DNA of 38,506 nt, taken from Caldilineales bacterium. Its GTDB lineage: Bacteria; Chloroflexota; Anaerolineae; Caldilineales; Caldilineaceae. Where the stretch lies: assembly GCA_012271135.1 (NCBI GenBank), contig JAAXGZ010000082.1, positions 1-38,506 on the forward strand. Reading direction: 5' to 3'. Under the pieces are notes generated by a model. That model worked only from the letters and a program-made list of their open reading frames with translations, was not told where the DNA came from and ran no database searches. How positions within the stretch are numbered: position 1 is the stretch's first letter; every line of letters starts with the position of its first letter. Positions 16,440-24,260 of this stretch are shown here, one piece after another. The translations under genes were made by a program, and so were the position numbers.

Positions 16440-17562
16440 ATTCCATTGCCCGGGACAGGGCCTCGAGAAAGAAGTAATCGCCCCACATCACACTTTCGTT
16501 GACCCCCAGCCCCTTGCGACGCAGGTAAATGCCATGCCGCATGATGCCTTCCCAACCGTCAATCCCTTCTGCCAGGAATTCCGGACCGGTGAGGGTTTCC
16601 ATAATTTGACAGGCGTATTCGTGGTAGGCACGCGCTCGAACCGGATCGCTAACCAGCCGGGCCAACTGGAAAAAGCCGCACGCACCGATCGCCGCGGCCG
16701 AACTTTCGTAGGGGGAAGCTGGATTCACTTCGGTCCAGTCGTTGGGAGGGACACCGTGGTGCGGCGTATGCTCCATGTAGTACTGAGCGTTCAATTCCGC
16801 GGTTTGCAGGAAACGCGCGTCACCGGTGTAGGTGTACACCGTACCGAATCCGTACATGGACCAAGTCAGGCCCCGTGCCCACGAGGAGTCGTCGCGCCAT
16901 CCGTGGTGCGTGGTTTGCCGCAGGAAGGCACCGGTCTCCAGATCGAAAATGCCCTCATGCGATGTGCTGCCGTCCCCCCGCACCAAATAACGGCGGGACG
17001 TGTGGCAGTGGGCATGTACCTTGTTCCAGAGTTCCTCGTCGCCGGTGGCCAGAGCTGCGTGGAAGATGATGCCGACGTTCATCATGATGTCGATGAAGAT
17101 ACTCTCGTCGGAGACGAAGGACCGCAGGTACCCGCCCTGTTCCTTGAAGCGCATGCCCATGGTCCGGCCGGCCTGGACGATCAGGTCCTGGAGGGCCTCG
17201 TCGCCGGTTTCGTCATGCCAGCGCTTCCAGGAAGACCAGAAGATGAATCCGAGGTCGTGAACGTCCCGATCGTGTTCCCGGCCCCGCAGCAGGTTGGAAT
17301 AGTGGATGGCCGTGTCCTTCCAGAACGGGTCCCGGGTATGGCGATACAGGATCCACATCTGTCCTGCGACGAACCCTTCGCACCAGTTGGTCCAGGCTTC
17401 ACCCTCGTGGTTCCAGAGGCCGTTTTGGGTGTAGAGGGGCAGGAGATCAGGGTGGCGTTCCGTCAGGTTGCGAACTTGGGTTGCGGCGAAGGCGAGCGCA
17501 TGGTTGCACCGTTCCTTCAGGTCGGTCGGAACGGGCAACGGGTCGCGAGGGCGAACTTGCAT
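16432..17562 (-). CDS. Glycoside hydrolase family 88 unsaturated glucuronyl/uronyl hydrolase
   Basis: A 376-residue (alpha/alpha)6 barrel enzyme. It shows HDLGFIFW (102-109) and IDIMMN (157-162), corresponding to the two catalytic-site aspartates established in Bacillus UGL (Asp88 and Asp149; here Asp103 and Asp158). ARGLTWSMYGFG (229-240) and YESSAAAIGA (285-294) are also conserved family segments. It hydrates the C4-C5 double bond left by polysaccharide lyases, releasing the unsaturated uronic acid from oligosaccharides such as glycosaminoglycan, gellan, xanthan or ulvan fragments. No signal peptide is present, so it acts on imported oligosaccharides. ATG at 17562 is chosen over an in-frame GTG at 17586. 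It is the first gene of the minus-strand run and overlaps the SDR gene. Confidence 0.9.
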   Translation of the reverse strand: MQVRPRDPLPVPTDLKERCNHALAFAATQVRNLTERHPDLLPLYTQNGLWNHEGEAWTNWCEGFVAGQMWILYRHTRDPFWKDTAIHYSNLLRGREHDRDVHDLGFIFWSSWKRWHDETGDEALQDLIVQAGRTMGMRFKEQGGYLRSFVSDESIFIDIMMNVGIIFHAALATGDEELWNKVHAHCHTSRRYLVRGDGSTSHEGIFDLETGAFLRQTTHHGWRDDSSWARGLTWSMYGFGTVYTYTGDARFLQTAELNAQYYMEHTPHHGVPPNDWTEVNPASPYESSAAAIGACGFFQLARLVSDPVRARAYHEYACQIMETLTGPEFLAEGIDGWEGIMRHGIYLRRKGLGVNESVMWGDYFFLEALSRAMEYE

Positions 17563-17690
17563 GGGGTGGATTCCGGGAGTGGGCACGCGGAGGCGCGACC
17601 GAGTCTAGCACGGTGATGGGCCGGAATCCCCGAGCAGCCACGCGTGCTCCGAGACTGTTCGCAGTCGTTACAGGCGGTCGCAGGCCTGGA

Positions 17691-17697
17691 CTACAAT
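17691..17697 (+). promoter_or_regulatory. Possible -10 element for the Grx-TrxR gene
   Basis: TACAAT at 17692-17697 lies about 55 bp before the GTG start in the divergent intergenic region with the GH88 gene. No good -35 is visible at 17-18 bp spacing, so this is a weak assignment based on a single hexamer. Confidence 0.25.
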
Positions 17698-17752
17698 CGG
17701 TCGGCATATTCCCGGTTGCCCCAAAGAACTGTCATTCGGACTGATTTCAATC

Positions 17753-18994
17753 GTGGCTGAACCATCGCTGACTGTCTACGGTGCTCATTGGTGCCCCGAT
17801 TGCCGTCGCGCCAAGTCGTTTCTGGGCGAACACCAAATCCCATACGCGTGGGTCAACATCGAGGAGGATCCGACTGCGGAGGAGTTGGTGATCCGCGTCA
17901 ACGAGGGCAAGCGGATCATTCCCACCATCGTGTTCGACGACGGCACGCGCCTCGTCGAGCCCAGCAACGCCGAGCTGGCCGCCAAACTGGGCCTTGCAAC
18001 GTCCGTTGACCGGAAGTTCTGGCCGCTGATCTGCGTGGGTGCCGGTCCGGCGGCGCTGGTGGCCTCGATCTACACCACACGCGAGGGCATCGACACGCTG
18101 TTGCTTGAACAGGGTGCGCCTGGCGGCCAAGCCACCCGCACGTTCAGCTACGAAAACGTGCCGGGGTTCCCTGATGGAGTCGATGGCAACGAATTTGCTC
18201 AAAGGCTTCTGGCACAGGCCCGGGGTTTTGGCGGCCAGGTCTTGGAGGCGGTCGATGTGGTGTCGGTGCTGAGGAACGAACCGTTCCTGACCGTACGGAC
18301 CGGCACCGGGGACGTGTACACGTCCCATGCCGTCCTGCTGGCATCCGGCAGCCGGTACCGCACGCTGGGGGTGCCCGGGGAAGCGGACTTCATTGGCGCC
18401 GGCATTCACTTCTGCTCCACCTGTGACGGTCCGTTCTACCGTGACAAGACGGTTGCGGTGATCGGCGGCGGCAACAGTGCCGCCGAAGAGGCCGTCCACC
18501 TGACGCGGTTTGCCTCACGTGTTACCGTGCTGGTGCGCGGGAGCGAGTTCAAGGCGTCGCCGGCCGTTGTGGAGAAGTTGACGGCCACCCCGGCGGTGGA
18601 GGTGCGCTACCACACCGAAGTGGGTGCCTTTCGGGGCCGGGGAGGTCATTTGACGGCGCTGCAACTGAACACGCCGGCGGGAGAGGGAGCGGAGGCGCTG
18701 GACGTGGACGGTGCCTTTGTCTTTGTGGGCCTTGAGCCCAACACGGAATACCTGAACGGTCTGGATGTCGTGCGCGACCGGTGGGGATTCATTGAGACGG
18801 GGCATGCCTTGGAACATGCCGATGTGCCCCTGGCCCGGTTCGGCGGGCGGCAACCCTTTATGCTTGAAACCAGCGTGCCCGGTGTGTTCGCGGCCGGTGA
18901 TGTCAGGGCCGGCAGCACCAAGCAGGTCGCGGCCGCGGTGGGTGAGGGGGCATCGGCGGCCCTTGCCATTCGCGACTTTCTGAAGTCGGTTTGA
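17753..18994 (+). CDS. Glutaredoxin-thioredoxin reductase fusion (flavin disulfide oxidoreductase)
   Basis: A 413-residue fusion. Residues 1-82 are a glutaredoxin/mycoredoxin-like domain with redox motif HWCPDC (12-17) and RIIPTIVFDDG (54-64). Residues 90-413 are thioredoxin-reductase-like with FAD loop GAGPAA (96-101), redox pair CSTC (221-224), NAD(P)H loop GGGNSA (238-243) and the C-terminal FAD motif VFAAGDVR (378-385). The HRRDxFR motif that recognises the NADPH 2'-phosphate in E. coli TrxR is replaced by VRGSEFK (261-267), so NADH or another donor is plausible. The fusion suggests electrons pass from flavin via CSTC to the attached CPDC. The start is GTG at 17753 in correct register with the Grx beta strand. 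The Rieske fusion gene follows almost at once, a likely redox partner. Confidence 0.87.
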   Translation: MAEPSLTVYGAHWCPDCRRAKSFLGEHQIPYAWVNIEEDPTAEELVIRVNEGKRIIPTIVFDDGTRLVEPSNAELAAKLGLATSVDRKFWPLICVGAGPAALVASIYTTREGIDTLLLEQGAPGGQATRTFSYENVPGFPDGVDGNEFAQRLLAQARGFGGQVLEAVDVVSVLRNEPFLTVRTGTGDVYTSHAVLLASGSRYRTLGVPGEADFIGAGIHFCSTCDGPFYRDKTVAVIGGGNSAAEEAVHLTRFASRVTVLVRGSEFKASPAVVEKLTATPAVEVRYHTEVGAFRGRGGHLTALQLNTPAGEGAEALDVDGAFVFVGLEPNTEYLNGLDVVRDRWGFIETGHALEHADVPLARFGGRQPFMLETSVPGVFAAGDVRAGSTKQVAAAVGEGASAALAIRDFLKSV

Positions 18995-19056
18995 AGGACT
19001 GGCCTGCTGGCACGTCAACGAAACTTAACCACACTGGATTCCGGGACAGACCACAG

Positions 19057-20844
19057 ATGAACACTTCCAGTATTTCAGCCAATGGCCACGAAGCGGATTG
19101 GCAGTACACCATGCCCGTGGCCGAGTTGATGGAACAGCAACTGGCGACGGCCCGCGTGGGTGACTACACGGTGGCGCTGGTCTATCACAACGACCAGGTG
19201 CATGCGATCGACAACCGATGCCCCCACATGGGCTACCCCATGGACCGCGGTTCGGTCCGCAATGGTCTGATTACCTGCCATTGGCACCACGCGCGGTTCG
19301 ACCTGCAATCGGGTGGAGCCTTCGACCTGTGGGCGGACGATGTACCGACGTTTCCGGTGGATGTTCGGGATGGCGGCATCTGGGTCGATGTGGCTTCCAC
19401 GCTGGATCGGGTGGCCCACAGCGAGGAGCGCCTGCAAATGGGCATGGAGCGCAGCCTGTCCCTGGTGGTGGGCAAGGCGGTCATCCTGTTGGAGGAACGC
19501 AACCTGATCGATCGCATTCTGGCGACGGGCCTCCGGTTCGGGTGCGAAAACCGCAACGAGGGCTGGGGACAGGGCCTGACCATCCTGGGCTGCATGGCCA
19601 GCATGCTGGACGGCCTGCCACGCGAGCCGCGAGCGTTGGCGTTGTCGCACGGATTGGCCGCGGTCGCCGGAGACAGTGCGGGTTCCGCCCGGCGCTTCCT
19701 GGTCCAGTCCCTGCCCGACATAACCGAGGACTTGGATCTGCTCAAGACCTGGTTCAGGGAGTTCATCGAAGTGCGGGACACGGAAGGTGCGGAACGCTGC
19801 GTAGTGTCCGCGATCCGCAGTGGCGCCGACGGTCCATTCCTGATGGACATGTTGGCCTCCGCCATTCTGGACCACCGCTACATCGACACCGGCCATCCGA
19901 TGGACTTCTGCAACCGCGCCTTCCACATGCTGGACATGACCGGGTGGACCGAAACGGAGCTGGTTTTGTCAAGTCTGGTGCGCCTGGTCGCGGGTGCCAT
20001 GCGCATGGAGGAGTCCCATGCCTGGCGCCATCCGGACGATCTCATTGAAATCCTGGACCGGGCGTTCGCGGAGTTGCCGGCCGCCTATGCCGAGGGAGGA
20101 TCCGCGGAACCCCGGGAGACGGGTGCTTCAACCTTGGTGGAAACCGTGCTGTCCGGGCATCCCAACGAACCCGCGTTGGCAGTGGCTGCCTGCCTTGATG
20201 CCCTGCGGGCCGGGTTGTCCGGGGAAGGGCTGGCGGTGCACGTCTGCTACGCGGCCGCCATGCGCATTGCGCGCTTCCACACCAGCAATGAAATTGGGGA
20301 CTGGGACACGGCCCTGCACACCTTCACGTTCGGCATGGCGGTACTGCAGGCCTATCAGCGCGCGCCCTCGGCCGACATGCTGAGGGGGATTCTGGACACG
20401 GCCATGAGCGTGCACCTGGACCGGTTCCTGAACATCCCGGCTCAGCGCATTCCCACTCCGGCCGGCGGACCAGAGCCGGAAGAGGCGTTTGGGGAGCGGT
20501 TGAACGACCTGCTGGATCAGCAGTACCGGGTCAATCAGGCGGGCCAGATGGTAGCCAACCACTGCACGAACGAGGCCCGCCAAAACGAGGTCCGCGCTGC
20601 GCTCAAGGAGGCACTGCTGCGGGAGGATCGGGACTTCCACACCATCCAGTGTGTGGAGGCGGCCCTGACCCTGCACGACCAGCTCCGGCGGAACTGGTCC
20701 CACTGCGATTGGCTCGACCCTGTTATTCCACTGGTGGCAGCGGCCCGCTACCTGGCGGCCCATGCCCCCACCATGAGGGCTCAGGGCCAGACATTCGGCA
20801 TCGCGTTGCGTCTGCACCGGGGCGAGAACCTTTCCGTCGGTTGA
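19057..20844 (+). CDS. Rieske [2Fe-2S] domain fused to a large helical domain of unknown function
   Basis: A 595-residue protein. An N-terminal Rieske domain (about 20-115) has ligands Cys55-x-His57 in RCPHMG and Cys74-x2-His77 in ITCHWH, the ferredoxin/NirD-like arrangement. The remaining 480 residues are helical and rich in conserved-looking His and acidic residues: GHPMDFCNRAFHMLD (279-293), ARFHTSNEIGDWDTALHTF (405-423), AMSVHLDRF (449-457), MVANH (498-502) and FHTIQCVEA (527-535). I do not recognise the domain; the His pattern hints at a metal- or substrate-binding cavity, as in questin-oxidase-like proteins, but this is only a resemblance. No signal peptide is seen. ATG at 19057 is preferred, 62 bp after the reductase stop; an in-frame TTG overlaps that stop at 18991. 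The preceding flavoprotein is a plausible electron donor. Confidence 0.85.
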   Translation: MNTSSISANGHEADWQYTMPVAELMEQQLATARVGDYTVALVYHNDQVHAIDNRCPHMGYPMDRGSVRNGLITCHWHHARFDLQSGGAFDLWADDVPTFPVDVRDGGIWVDVASTLDRVAHSEERLQMGMERSLSLVVGKAVILLEERNLIDRILATGLRFGCENRNEGWGQGLTILGCMASMLDGLPREPRALALSHGLAAVAGDSAGSARRFLVQSLPDITEDLDLLKTWFREFIEVRDTEGAERCVVSAIRSGADGPFLMDMLASAILDHRYIDTGHPMDFCNRAFHMLDMTGWTETELVLSSLVRLVAGAMRMEESHAWRHPDDLIEILDRAFAELPAAYAEGGSAEPRETGASTLVETVLSGHPNEPALAVAACLDALRAGLSGEGLAVHVCYAAAMRIARFHTSNEIGDWDTALHTFTFGMAVLQAYQRAPSADMLRGILDTAMSVHLDRFLNIPAQRIPTPAGGPEPEEAFGERLNDLLDQQYRVNQAGQMVANHCTNEARQNEVRAALKEALLREDRDFHTIQCVEAALTLHDQLRRNWSHCDWLDPVIPLVAAARYLAAHAPTMRAQGQTFGIALRLHRGENLSVG

Positions 20845-20946
20845 ATCCGGAAGGAACCTGGCGGTTGACAGCCGTTTGCGCCCCTGGCAGTGGCTGTACA
20901 ACGGTGATGGCACTTCCAAGCCAACCTATCGTCGATACCGGTTCCA

Positions 20947-22386
20947 CTACACCGCAACCGCGGCCATCAGATTGTTCAGGGCTCCCGCCTCCGGGGAGTC
21001 CGGGTCTGCCTGTTGCCAGTTGCGGGACACCTCCTGCAGCAGTGCATGCGCGGAATCGGCATCCCCGGCCTCCGCCTTGACGCGGGCCAGCCAAAAGCGG
21101 TCCCGCACCGACGGCCGGCGTGCCAGCCGTTCCTCCAACGCGGTCATTGCGCGCGGGTAATGGCCGCCTCGGACCAGGGCTTCGACCAGCGTGTCCTCGA
21201 ATACTTCGCGCTGGGCATGACTGCCGCCGATGCGGGCCAGTTGGGGCATTGCCGGTTCGAGGCAGGCAATCGCAGCGGTGTAGTCCCCGGCGGCGAAGTT
21301 GGCGATGCCGTCGACCAGGGGCAGTGTCATGTCCTTGTGGAGTGCTTCCCCTTCCTCCGCCTCGCAGGCCAGGCGATGTTTCATGCCTTCAATGCTGGCT
21401 GTGTCCCCGGTGGCGGCAAACGCCAGTGCCGCATGGGCATCCCGAAAGGCCGGGCCGGAGGTGTCGACGGCCGTGGCCGCCTGCTCCCGGATCAGCCCCG
21501 TGTTCAGGGCGGGTTCGGCCCGGCCGTACAACCTCATTCGCCACATGAGCGAGGCGCTGTCCGCCAACGTGCCCGGATCCCGCTGTTCCACGGTTGGGTA
21601 AATGGCTTCCCTGTACAGTTCAACGGCCTCGTCGTATCGGCCCAGGGCGAGTTCGAACAACGCTTGGTGCCAGGACAGGTGGACATTGAATGGTGAACGA
21701 CGATCGTAGGACTGCAGCCAGCCGCCCAGGAAATCGCTGCCGGGTCCGGCGTTGCCCTGCTCAAAGTGGGCGTGTGCAATTGAATGGGCGGCGTGGCCGC
21801 TGGTGGGTCGCTGGGCCAGGGAGCGTTCCGCCAGGGCCAGGGCCTCGTCGAACAGTCCGACTTCATGGTGCGCAAACGCGTAGTGGCTCAGGAATGCCCA
21901 GTCGTCGCCGTAGCTGGGTGCCAGGGACTTCAGCAGCGGGAAATAGACGCTGGGAAAGTCCTTGACGCCGGCCCCGCTGCAACCAAGGGTATACAGCCGA
22001 TTGACCGCCCGCAGGATCATGGCATCGCGGGGAAACTGGTCAAGGTGGGCATGCATGGCCGTGCGGGCGCGCGTCCCATGGCCGTGGACGAAGAGCCAAA
22101 TTGCCTCCACATGGGCTCGTTCGCGGGCCGTGGCGTGGCGGACGAGTTCCCTGGCGCGGTTGGCGGCCATGCGGTCCGAGCTGTCGACAATGCCCATCCG
22201 GAGGTACGCCAACGAGATGTGGGGGAGGGCAAAATCCTCATCGGCCGCAATTGCCTTCCCAAATCTGTCTTCGGAACCGAAACTCTGCTCCAGCAGCAAG
22301 TCGAGGCCTTCAACGTAGTGTGCGGCCGCCTTCGACGAAGAGGTGGTCAAGGTCAGGTCGAATCGATCACGGTGTCCTGAATTCAT
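20947..22386 (-). CDS. TTC38-like tetratricopeptide-repeat protein
   Basis: A 479-residue all-helical protein of TPR-like hairpins with the core seen in tetratricopeptide repeat protein 38 homologues: LSHYAFAHHEVGLFDEAL, HAAHSIAHAHFEQGN, then WLQSYDRRSPFNVHLSWHQA followed by ALGRYDEAVELYREAI. The H-x-W-H-x-A segment in the middle is a fixed feature of this group. The biochemical role of TTC38 proteins is not established; TPR repeats usually bind peptides or scaffold complexes. No signal peptide or membrane segment is present. It is convergent with the Rieske gene (102 bp between stops) and appears monocistronic. ATG at 22386 is the natural start. Confidence 0.8.
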   Translation of the reverse strand: MNSGHRDRFDLTLTTSSSKAAAHYVEGLDLLLEQSFGSEDRFGKAIAADEDFALPHISLAYLRMGIVDSSDRMAANRARELVRHATARERAHVEAIWLFVHGHGTRARTAMHAHLDQFPRDAMILRAVNRLYTLGCSGAGVKDFPSVYFPLLKSLAPSYGDDWAFLSHYAFAHHEVGLFDEALALAERSLAQRPTSGHAAHSIAHAHFEQGNAGPGSDFLGGWLQSYDRRSPFNVHLSWHQALFELALGRYDEAVELYREAIYPTVEQRDPGTLADSASLMWRMRLYGRAEPALNTGLIREQAATAVDTSGPAFRDAHAALAFAATGDTASIEGMKHRLACEAEEGEALHKDMTLPLVDGIANFAAGDYTAAIACLEPAMPQLARIGGSHAQREVFEDTLVEALVRGGHYPRAMTALEERLARRPSVRDRFWLARVKAEAGDADSAHALLQEVSRNWQQADPDSPEAGALNNLMAAVAV

Positions 22387-22632
22387 CTTGAAATTCGCCT
22401 TGTCGGTTGCAGCGGCGGTGCGATCAGGGAATGCCGGTGGCTCACATGGGCCTCCATCCCCGGTCGACTCCGGCCCGATTTGCCCGGCACCGCATCGTGA
22501 TCAACGGGATTGCCGGACATTGGAAGGCACGATAGCACACTGTTGCGAGCCCCTTTTGGCACACAGGCGCCCCCTCGGCTGTCGGTCATCGGCATCTTGC
22601 CGGTTCGCCTGGGACCGGCATCCGGCGATGGG

Positions 22633-23967
22633 CTAATTGGCCGGGAACTCCATGCGGTACACGCCGCCTTCCAGGTCCAGAAGGTACAGCTCGCCGTCGG
22701 CGTCCTCGCCGAAGGAACTGATGTTGTAATCGGTGTCCGCCAGCTCCCGGACTTGCCAATCCGGATCGGAAGGCGAACCGGCGTTGGCCACGGTCCATAT
22801 GCGGCCGCTGCAGAAGTCGCCCACCACATAGAGTCCGATCATCGCGGGCCAGTCCGAGCCCCGATAGACGTAGCCCCCCGTTATGGAACAGTCCCCGGTC
22901 CCGTGCGGGAACTCGGCAACCACCTGCTCCAGTCCTGTCGGATCGCATGTCCGGCCGGGGGGAAAGCAGTGGGCTCCCTCCATCAGTGGCCAGCCGAAGT
23001 TCAGGCCTCCGGCCGAACCGGCCGGCACAAAGTGGACATCCTCATACAGGTTCTGGCCCACATCCGCGATCCACAGATCGCCCGTGGCCGAATCGAAGGC
23101 GTAGCGCCACGGGTTGCGCAGGCCTACCGCCCACACCTCGTCGCGGACCTGTTGCCCCTCCCAGTTTCGATCCACCCATGGATTGTCATCCGGGATGTCG
23201 TATCCCCGGCTCTGCTGCTCCAGAACGTCGATGCGCAGCATCTTGCCCAGCAGCGAGTCGGGGTTCTGCCCGTTGCGGAAGCGGTCGTCCGCGGCCCCAC
23301 CGTCGCCCGTTCCAATCCAGAGCATGTCGTCGGGGCCGAACAGCAACATGCCTCCGTTGTGGTTGGTGGCCGGCTGGGGAATGGTCAGCAGCTTCTCCTC
23401 CGAACCTTCGAGGGCCAGCAGGGGATTGGCTGGAGAGGCGTTGAACCGGGAGACCACAGTCTGGTTGCCTTGCGCAGTGTAATTGACATAAAACTCAAGA
23501 GTGTGGCTGTAATCGGGCGGAAAGGCCAGTCCCAGCAGCCCTTGTTCGTTGCCGGTGTCCTTGACCCGTGCACGAATGTCGAGGAGGGGATCCGATAGCA
23601 GGATGCCGTTCTCAAGGATTAGAATTCGTCCAGCCTGCTCGACAATGTAGAGCCGATCCGAGCCGTCGCCGGCATGGGTCAGGAACACCGGTCGGACCAG
23701 CGTGGCCACCGGTTCCAGTTCCAGCCGGGGTTCAACCATGACGGCAGGGATCTCCGCTGCCGGAGTGTCGGGAAGCGGAGTTGGTGCCGCCTCGGATATT
23801 GCTTCCTCGGCTGCCCGGCCCGACTGGTTCGCAGTTTCGGGTGTCGGCGTGTTCCCGGGAGCGTCGTCACCGGAGGCACAGGCTACAGTTGTGGCCGCCA
23901 GCAGGATTGCCAGCCAGACGGCAAACAGACAGTTAGGGAAGTCCCGGGAGGGTTGTGTGGATTTCAT
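22633..23967 (-). CDS. PQQ-dependent sugar dehydrogenase-type lipoprotein (soluble GDH/aldose dehydrogenase family)
   Basis: A 444-residue exported six-bladed beta-propeller. Residues 1-29 form a signal peptide with a lipobox-like end (AATTVAC, Cys30), followed by a Pro/Glu/Ala-rich spacer (31-80). The propeller starts at VATLVRPVFLTH and has QAGRILIL, EQGLLGLAFPP, the catalytic-site His203 in TNHNGGML, GTGDGG (219-224), GLRNPWRYAFD (282-292), GLNFGWPLMEG and LYVVGDFCSGRIW, all GSDH/Yli1-family landmarks. It likely oxidises aldoses at the outer membrane face or in the cell wall using PQQ. No PQQ synthesis gene is in the window. ATG at 23967 matches the signal peptide; the frame is open further upstream but without secretion features. 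It is divergent from the extended SDR gene. Confidence 0.87.
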   Translation of the reverse strand: MKSTQPSRDFPNCLFAVWLAILLAATTVACASGDDAPGNTPTPETANQSGRAAEEAISEAAPTPLPDTPAAEIPAVMVEPRLELEPVATLVRPVFLTHAGDGSDRLYIVEQAGRILILENGILLSDPLLDIRARVKDTGNEQGLLGLAFPPDYSHTLEFYVNYTAQGNQTVVSRFNASPANPLLALEGSEEKLLTIPQPATNHNGGMLLFGPDDMLWIGTGDGGAADDRFRNGQNPDSLLGKMLRIDVLEQQSRGYDIPDDNPWVDRNWEGQQVRDEVWAVGLRNPWRYAFDSATGDLWIADVGQNLYEDVHFVPAGSAGGLNFGWPLMEGAHCFPPGRTCDPTGLEQVVAEFPHGTGDCSITGGYVYRGSDWPAMIGLYVVGDFCSGRIWTVANAGSPSDPDWQVRELADTDYNISSFGEDADGELYLLDLEGGVYRMEFPAN

Positions 23968-24248
23968 GTGTATTGGGGTTGGTCTGTGTACTGGCCGTGC
24001 GAGCGTAGCAGGCTGGTCGACAATCGTATGTACCGGCTGCGGAAATGGTGGCGGCATGGCACGTGCGGAACTCCTTGTGGTGTGGTCCGGGTCCCGATGC
24101 TGCCTGCGGTTGGCACCTGATTTCGGCTCTCGATTCGGAAGGTTGCCGGTCCGCGGCGCAGGTGGCCGAATATCCCTTGACGGCGGCCGCTGAAGTAAAA
24201 TGCCATGGTTTGCCATGAATGCGACGGGATTTGGTCGCGGTCGGCTCT

Positions 24249-24252
24249 GGAG
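24249..24252 (+). promoter_or_regulatory. Ribosome binding site favouring TTG start of the extended SDR
   Basis: GGAG at 24249-24252 lies 8 nt before TTG at 24261. The alternative ATG at 24219 has no Shine-Dalgarno-like sequence upstream and would add 14 residues ahead of the Rossmann strand, so the TTG is preferred. Confidence 0.45.
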
Positions 24253-24260
24253 TGCATGGA

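Noticed and set aside
16165..17616. 483-residue open frame on the plus strand
   Set aside because: Antisense to the GH88 and SDR genes, both of which have full catalytic motifs.
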